Assembly (NCBI GenBank): GCA_964631125.1
Contig: CAZVYN010000044.1
Coordinates: 1 to 33,831 of the forward strand
DNA: 33,831 bases
Source of the DNA: CAZVYN01 sp964631125
Lineage (GTDB): Bacteria; Eisenbacteria; RBG-16-71-46; CAIMUX01
Direction: 5' to 3'
A program made the position numbers and the translations under genes. Under the pieces are notes generated by a model. The model was given only the letters and a program-made list of their open reading frames with translations, ran no database searches and was not told where the DNA came from. Of the stretch, positions 30,946 to 33,831 are shown piece after piece. The number at the start of each line of letters is the position of its first letter. Position 1 is the stretch's first letter.

Positions 30946-32256
30946 ATGGCGAAGATGCTGGAGGTCAAGCTCCTCACCCGCAACTTCGAGAATCCGGAGA
31001 GCTGGACGCTCGCCGCCTACGAGAAGTCGGGCGGCTATCGGATGACGAAGAAGGCGTTCGAGATGGAGCCCGACGCAGTCACTCAATTGGTGAAGGACTC
31101 GGGTCTGCGCGGACGCGGCGGGGCGGGGTTCCCGACCGGCATGAAGTGGAGCTTCGTCCCGAAGAACTCGACCAAGCCGAAGTACCTCTGCGTCAATGCC
31201 GACGAGAGCGAGCCGGGCACGTTCAAGGACCGCTACCTGATGGAGAAGGATCCCCACGGGTTGATCGAGGGGATCATCATCACCTGCTGGGCCGTCGGCA
31301 TCCACCATTGCTATATCTACGTCCGCGGGGAATTCGGCCTTCCGTACTACCGGCTGCGCGACGCCGTGCACGAGGCGTATGCCAAGGGCTACCTCGGCCA
31401 GGATCTCGACGGGAAGGGATTCGATCTCGAGATCACGATCCACCGCGGCGCCGGCGCCTACATCTGCGGCGAGGAGACCGGGTTGATCGAGTCGTTGGAA
31501 GGGAAGAAGGGGCAGCCGCGTCTGAAGCCGCCATTCCCCGCGGTCGTCGGCGTCTTCGGCGGCCCGACCGTCGTCAACAACGTCGAGACGATCCAGGTCG
31601 TCCCGTGGTTGATCGAGCACGGCGCGCAGGCCTACCGGCAGTGGGGCACGGAGAAGAGTCCCGGCACCAAACTGATGTGCGTGAGCGGCCATGTGGAACG
31701 CCCCGGCGTCTTCGAAGTGCCGCTCGGACTGCCGGTCTCCGATCTCGTGCATGAGCTGGCCGGCGGCATCCGCGGCAAGCGAAGGATGAAGGCGAACATC
31801 CCGGGCGGATCTTCGGTGCCGGTCTTGACCGGCGACGAGGCCGAGAAGTGCAACGTCGACTACGAGTCTTTCGCCGACGCCGGCACCATGCTCGGCTCCG
31901 GCGGGATGATCGTCATGGACGAGACCACCTGCATGGTCTGGGCGCTCGCGGTGATCGAGAAGTTCTACGCCCACGAGTCGTGCGGACAGTGCACGCCGTG
32001 CCGCGAGGGAACGGGCTGGCTGCGCGACATCCTCTATCGCCTGGAAGCGGGGAACGGACGCGCGCCCGACCTGGATAAGTTGCTCTCCATCTCGAAGAAC
32101 ATGATCGGGACGACGATCTGCGCCCTCTCCGACGCGGCCGCCATGCCGGCCGAGAGTTTCATTCGCAAGTTCCGCGGCGAATTCGAGGCGCACGTCGGCG
32201 CGGGGCGCTGCCCGATCCGCGGGCGCTCGGCCTACTTCCTCGCCGCGACGCACTGA
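30946..32256 (+). CDS. nuoF: NADH-quinone oxidoreductase subunit F (NADH/FMN-binding)
   Basis: 436 aa from ATG 30946 with AGGGGG 9 bp upstream; a TTG two codons earlier is less likely. NADH- and FMN-binding glycine-rich signatures are present: 'LRGRGGAGFPTGMKWSF' (about 54-70), 'NADESEPGTFKDR' (84-96) and 'GAGAYICGEETGLIESLEG' (168-186). Cluster N3 ligands are C346, C349 and C352 in 'ESCGQCTPCREG' and C392 in 'TTICAL'. It accepts hydride from NADH and is the electron entry of complex I. Confidence 0.97.
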   Translation: MAKMLEVKLLTRNFENPESWTLAAYEKSGGYRMTKKAFEMEPDAVTQLVKDSGLRGRGGAGFPTGMKWSFVPKNSTKPKYLCVNADESEPGTFKDRYLMEKDPHGLIEGIIITCWAVGIHHCYIYVRGEFGLPYYRLRDAVHEAYAKGYLGQDLDGKGFDLEITIHRGAGAYICGEETGLIESLEGKKGQPRLKPPFPAVVGVFGGPTVVNNVETIQVVPWLIEHGAQAYRQWGTEKSPGTKLMCVSGHVERPGVFEVPLGLPVSDLVHELAGGIRGKRRMKANIPGGSSVPVLTGDEAEKCNVDYESFADAGTMLGSGGMIVMDETTCMVWALAVIEKFYAHESCGQCTPCREGTGWLRDILYRLEAGNGRAPDLDKLLSISKNMIGTTICALSDAAAMPAESFIRKFRGEFEAHVGAGRCPIRGRSAYFLAATH

Positions 32257-32281
32257 TGTCCGGGAACCTGACGGAGACTCG

Positions 32282-33831
32282 ATGCCCAAGGTGACGGTGA
32301 CGATCAACGGACGCGACGTGCAGGTCGACGAGGGGCTCAACTTCATCGAAGCCGCGCGGGTCGCGGGCGTCGAGATTCCGCACTTCTGCTATCACCCCGG
32401 CCTCGGCGTGGACGGCAACTGCCGCATGTGCTTGGTCGAGGTCGAGGGGGTGGGCAAGCCGCAGATCGCGTGCAATACGTTCGCGCGCGAAGGGGTCAAG
32501 ATCCACACCGACACCGAGAACGTGAAGGGCCTGCAGGCCTCGGTGCTCGAGTTCCTCTTCCTGAATCACCCGCTCGACTGCGCCATCTGCGATCAGTCGG
32601 GCGAGTGCTATCTGCAGGACTACTACATGAGCAACGGGCAGTACGACAGCCGCCTCGATACGCCGAAGGTCCACAAGCGCAAGGCTGCGCTGGTCGGCCC
32701 GCGCGTCGTTCTCGACGCCGAGCGCTGCGTTCTCTGCACGCGCTGCATCCGCTTCTGTGATCAGGTGACCGGCACGGGCGAGTTGTACATCGTCAATCGC
32801 GGCAACCGCTCCGAGATCACGACCTATCCGAACCAGCCGTTGGACAACGAGTACTCCCTCAACACCGTCGACCTCTGTCCGGTCGGCGCGCTGACCAATA
32901 CCGACTTCCGCTTCAAGAAGCGGGTCTGGTTCCTCCAGACGGTCGACTCGATCTGCGGCGGCTGCGCCCGGGGCTGCAACGTGCACCTGGAACAGCACGA
33001 AGGGGTCGTCTACCGCACGCGGCCGCGCGAGAACATGGAAGTGAACCGCTACTGGATGTGCGATCCGGGACGGGTCACCTACCACCGCTTCAACGACGAT
33101 CGTCTCGACGTCGCCCTCGCCGGGGAGGCGATGGTCGCGCTGGACGAGGGGATCCGCCGGGCGGCGTCGTGGATCGAGGCGGCGGCGGGCAAGGGGATCG
33201 TGCTGTTGCTCTCGCCCGAGAGCAGCGTGGAAACTCTCTACGCGGCGAAGCGATTCGCGGGCGCGGCGGGCGCGGCGGGCGCGATGCAGGTCGTCAGCGC
33301 CGCGACGCGGCCGGCCGGGGTCGAAGACGCGATCCTGCGCAAAGCCGATCCGTACCCCAACCGCGAAGGAATGGGCGCGCTCGGCCTCAGTGTCGATGCC
33401 GCTGCCGATGCCGCTGCCGGCGCCGCGCTCGCGAAAGGCGGGGGCCTGTTGCTCGTGATCGACGACGATCCGTTCGGGCAGAAGCCGGAGTGGACCGCGC
33501 ACGCCGATCGATTCGACCATCTGCTCTATCTGGGCGCGAACGAGAACGCCACCAGCCGGCGGAGTGAACTGGCGCTGCCGATCACGCCGCACTCGGAATG
33601 CCGGGGCGTCTTCGTGAACTTCGAGGGGCGCGCGCAACGGTTCGAACGCGGGGTCGATCCCCGCGGCGACGCCCTCTGGGCGCCTGAGTTACTCGCGCGC
33701 ATCGCGGCGGCCTCCGGGCGCGAGTTCGGCTGGAGCGACCCGGAGACGCTCTGGCGTGACCTCTCGGCCGCCGAGCCGGAGTTCGCCGGCTTGAACTGGG
33801 ACGCGATCGGCCCGCGGGGCGCGTTCGTGAC
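32282..33831 (+). CDS. nuoG: NADH-quinone oxidoreductase subunit G (3' end outside window)
   Basis: Open from ATG 32282 (GGAG upstream) to the window edge, 516 codons visible. Ligand sets are complete: [2Fe-2S] N1b with C36, C47, C50, C64; the His-ligated cluster with H96, C100, C103, C109; a [4Fe-4S] set C149, C152, C155 and C199. An extra motif C225-x2-C-x3-C-x27-C260 is the N7 binding motif known from E. coli and Thermus. After that comes the molybdopterin-oxidoreductase-like domain, here without obvious cofactor residues, with two in-frame repeats of Ala/Gly and Ala/Asp codons. It carries electrons from NuoF towards NuoB/CD. Confidence 0.96.
   Translation, partial: MPKVTVTINGRDVQVDEGLNFIEAARVAGVEIPHFCYHPGLGVDGNCRMCLVEVEGVGKPQIACNTFAREGVKIHTDTENVKGLQASVLEFLFLNHPLDCAICDQSGECYLQDYYMSNGQYDSRLDTPKVHKRKAALVGPRVVLDAERCVLCTRCIRFCDQVTGTGELYIVNRGNRSEITTYPNQPLDNEYSLNTVDLCPVGALTNTDFRFKKRVWFLQTVDSICGGCARGCNVHLEQHEGVVYRTRPRENMEVNRYWMCDPGRVTYHRFNDDRLDVALAGEAMVALDEGIRRAASWIEAAAGKGIVLLLSPESSVETLYAAKRFAGAAGAAGAMQVVSAATRPAGVEDAILRKADPYPNREGMGALGLSVDAAADAAAGAALAKGGGLLLVIDDDPFGQKPEWTAHADRFDHLLYLGANENATSRRSELALPITPHSECRGVFVNFEGRAQRFERGVDPRGDALWAPELLARIAAASGREFGWSDPETLWRDLSAAEPEFAGLNWDAIGPRGAFV
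33257..33283 (+). repeat. 9-bp in-frame tandem repeat in nuoG
   Basis: Three exact copies of gcgggcgcg (33257, 33266, 33275), giving an Ala/Gly run in the molybdopterin-like domain. Confidence 0.9.
33395..33418 (+). repeat. 12-bp in-frame tandem duplication in nuoG
   Basis: Two exact copies of gatgccgctgcc (33395-33406, 33407-33418), followed by a decayed third. They encode Asp-Ala-Ala-Ala repeats. Confidence 0.88.

Noticed and set aside
32159..33637. 492-codon minus-strand frame opposite nuoG
   Set aside because: Shadow of nuoG, whose iron-sulfur ligands are complete on the plus strand.

Overview
The window is a high-GC bacterial chromosome segment, densely packed, with many 1-4 bp stop/start overlaps. 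It looks like a metagenome or draft assembly, because exactly 100 N lie at 12344-12443. A Tol-Pal system and lipoproteins show a Gram-negative cell with an outer membrane. The secreted LVIVD/'choice-of-anchor B' protein with a FlgD-like C-terminal tail, the NuoCD fusion and the TPR-rich proteins suggest the FCB/Candidatus Eisenbacteria side of the tree. That placement is inferred from gene style; no marker gene was searched.

Layout. (1) 1-5684, + strand: a signalling block of a sigma region 4-like fragment, a CheB-like protein without catalytic residues, an AMIN-TPR secreted protein, a soluble PAS-type histidine kinase and an NtrC-type sigma54 activator. All are overlapped or tightly spaced. 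The kinase/activator pair resembles FlrB/FlrC and FleS/FleR, so this may be the edge of a flagellar cluster. (2) 5704-6801, - strand: a Gfo/Idh/MocA oxidoreductase. (3) 6894-14544, + strand: an envelope block of TolA, TolB, Pal, CpoB/YbgF and two M16 peptidase-family proteins, one with and one without the zinc motif. TolQ and TolR are not in the window. (4) 14573-19608, - strand: tyrosine catabolism (HPPD, HmgA and a flavin-reductase-like protein), preceded by a sulfatase-fold/TPR membrane protein. (5) 19715-21489, + strand: an ECF-type sigma factor overlapping a GT4 glycosyltransferase. (6) 21471-24748, - strand: a YdeP-type molybdopterin oxidoreductase overlapping an L-threonine-dehydrogenase-like SDR. 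(7) 24942-27362, + strand: the large secreted LVIVD protein, followed by a good intrinsic terminator. (8) 27555 to the end, + strand: respiratory complex I genes nuoA-B-CD-E-F-G, with nuoG cut by the window edge.

Most of the content is recognisable housekeeping or metabolism, and I see no clearly new multi-gene system. The most unusual thing is structural. About eleven loci carry short perfect or near-perfect tandem duplications, all with units of 9, 12, 15 or 18 bp, so the reading frame is always kept. They fall in linkers, signal peptides, N-termini, one start-codon junction and two convergent junctions. One of them, a 12-bp array in the signal peptide of an M16 protein, apparently broke the assembly. 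No tRNA, rRNA, CRISPR, insertion sequence or prophage gene was seen. No gene-free stretch exceeds 300 bp; the longest are 24749-24941 and 27363-27554.
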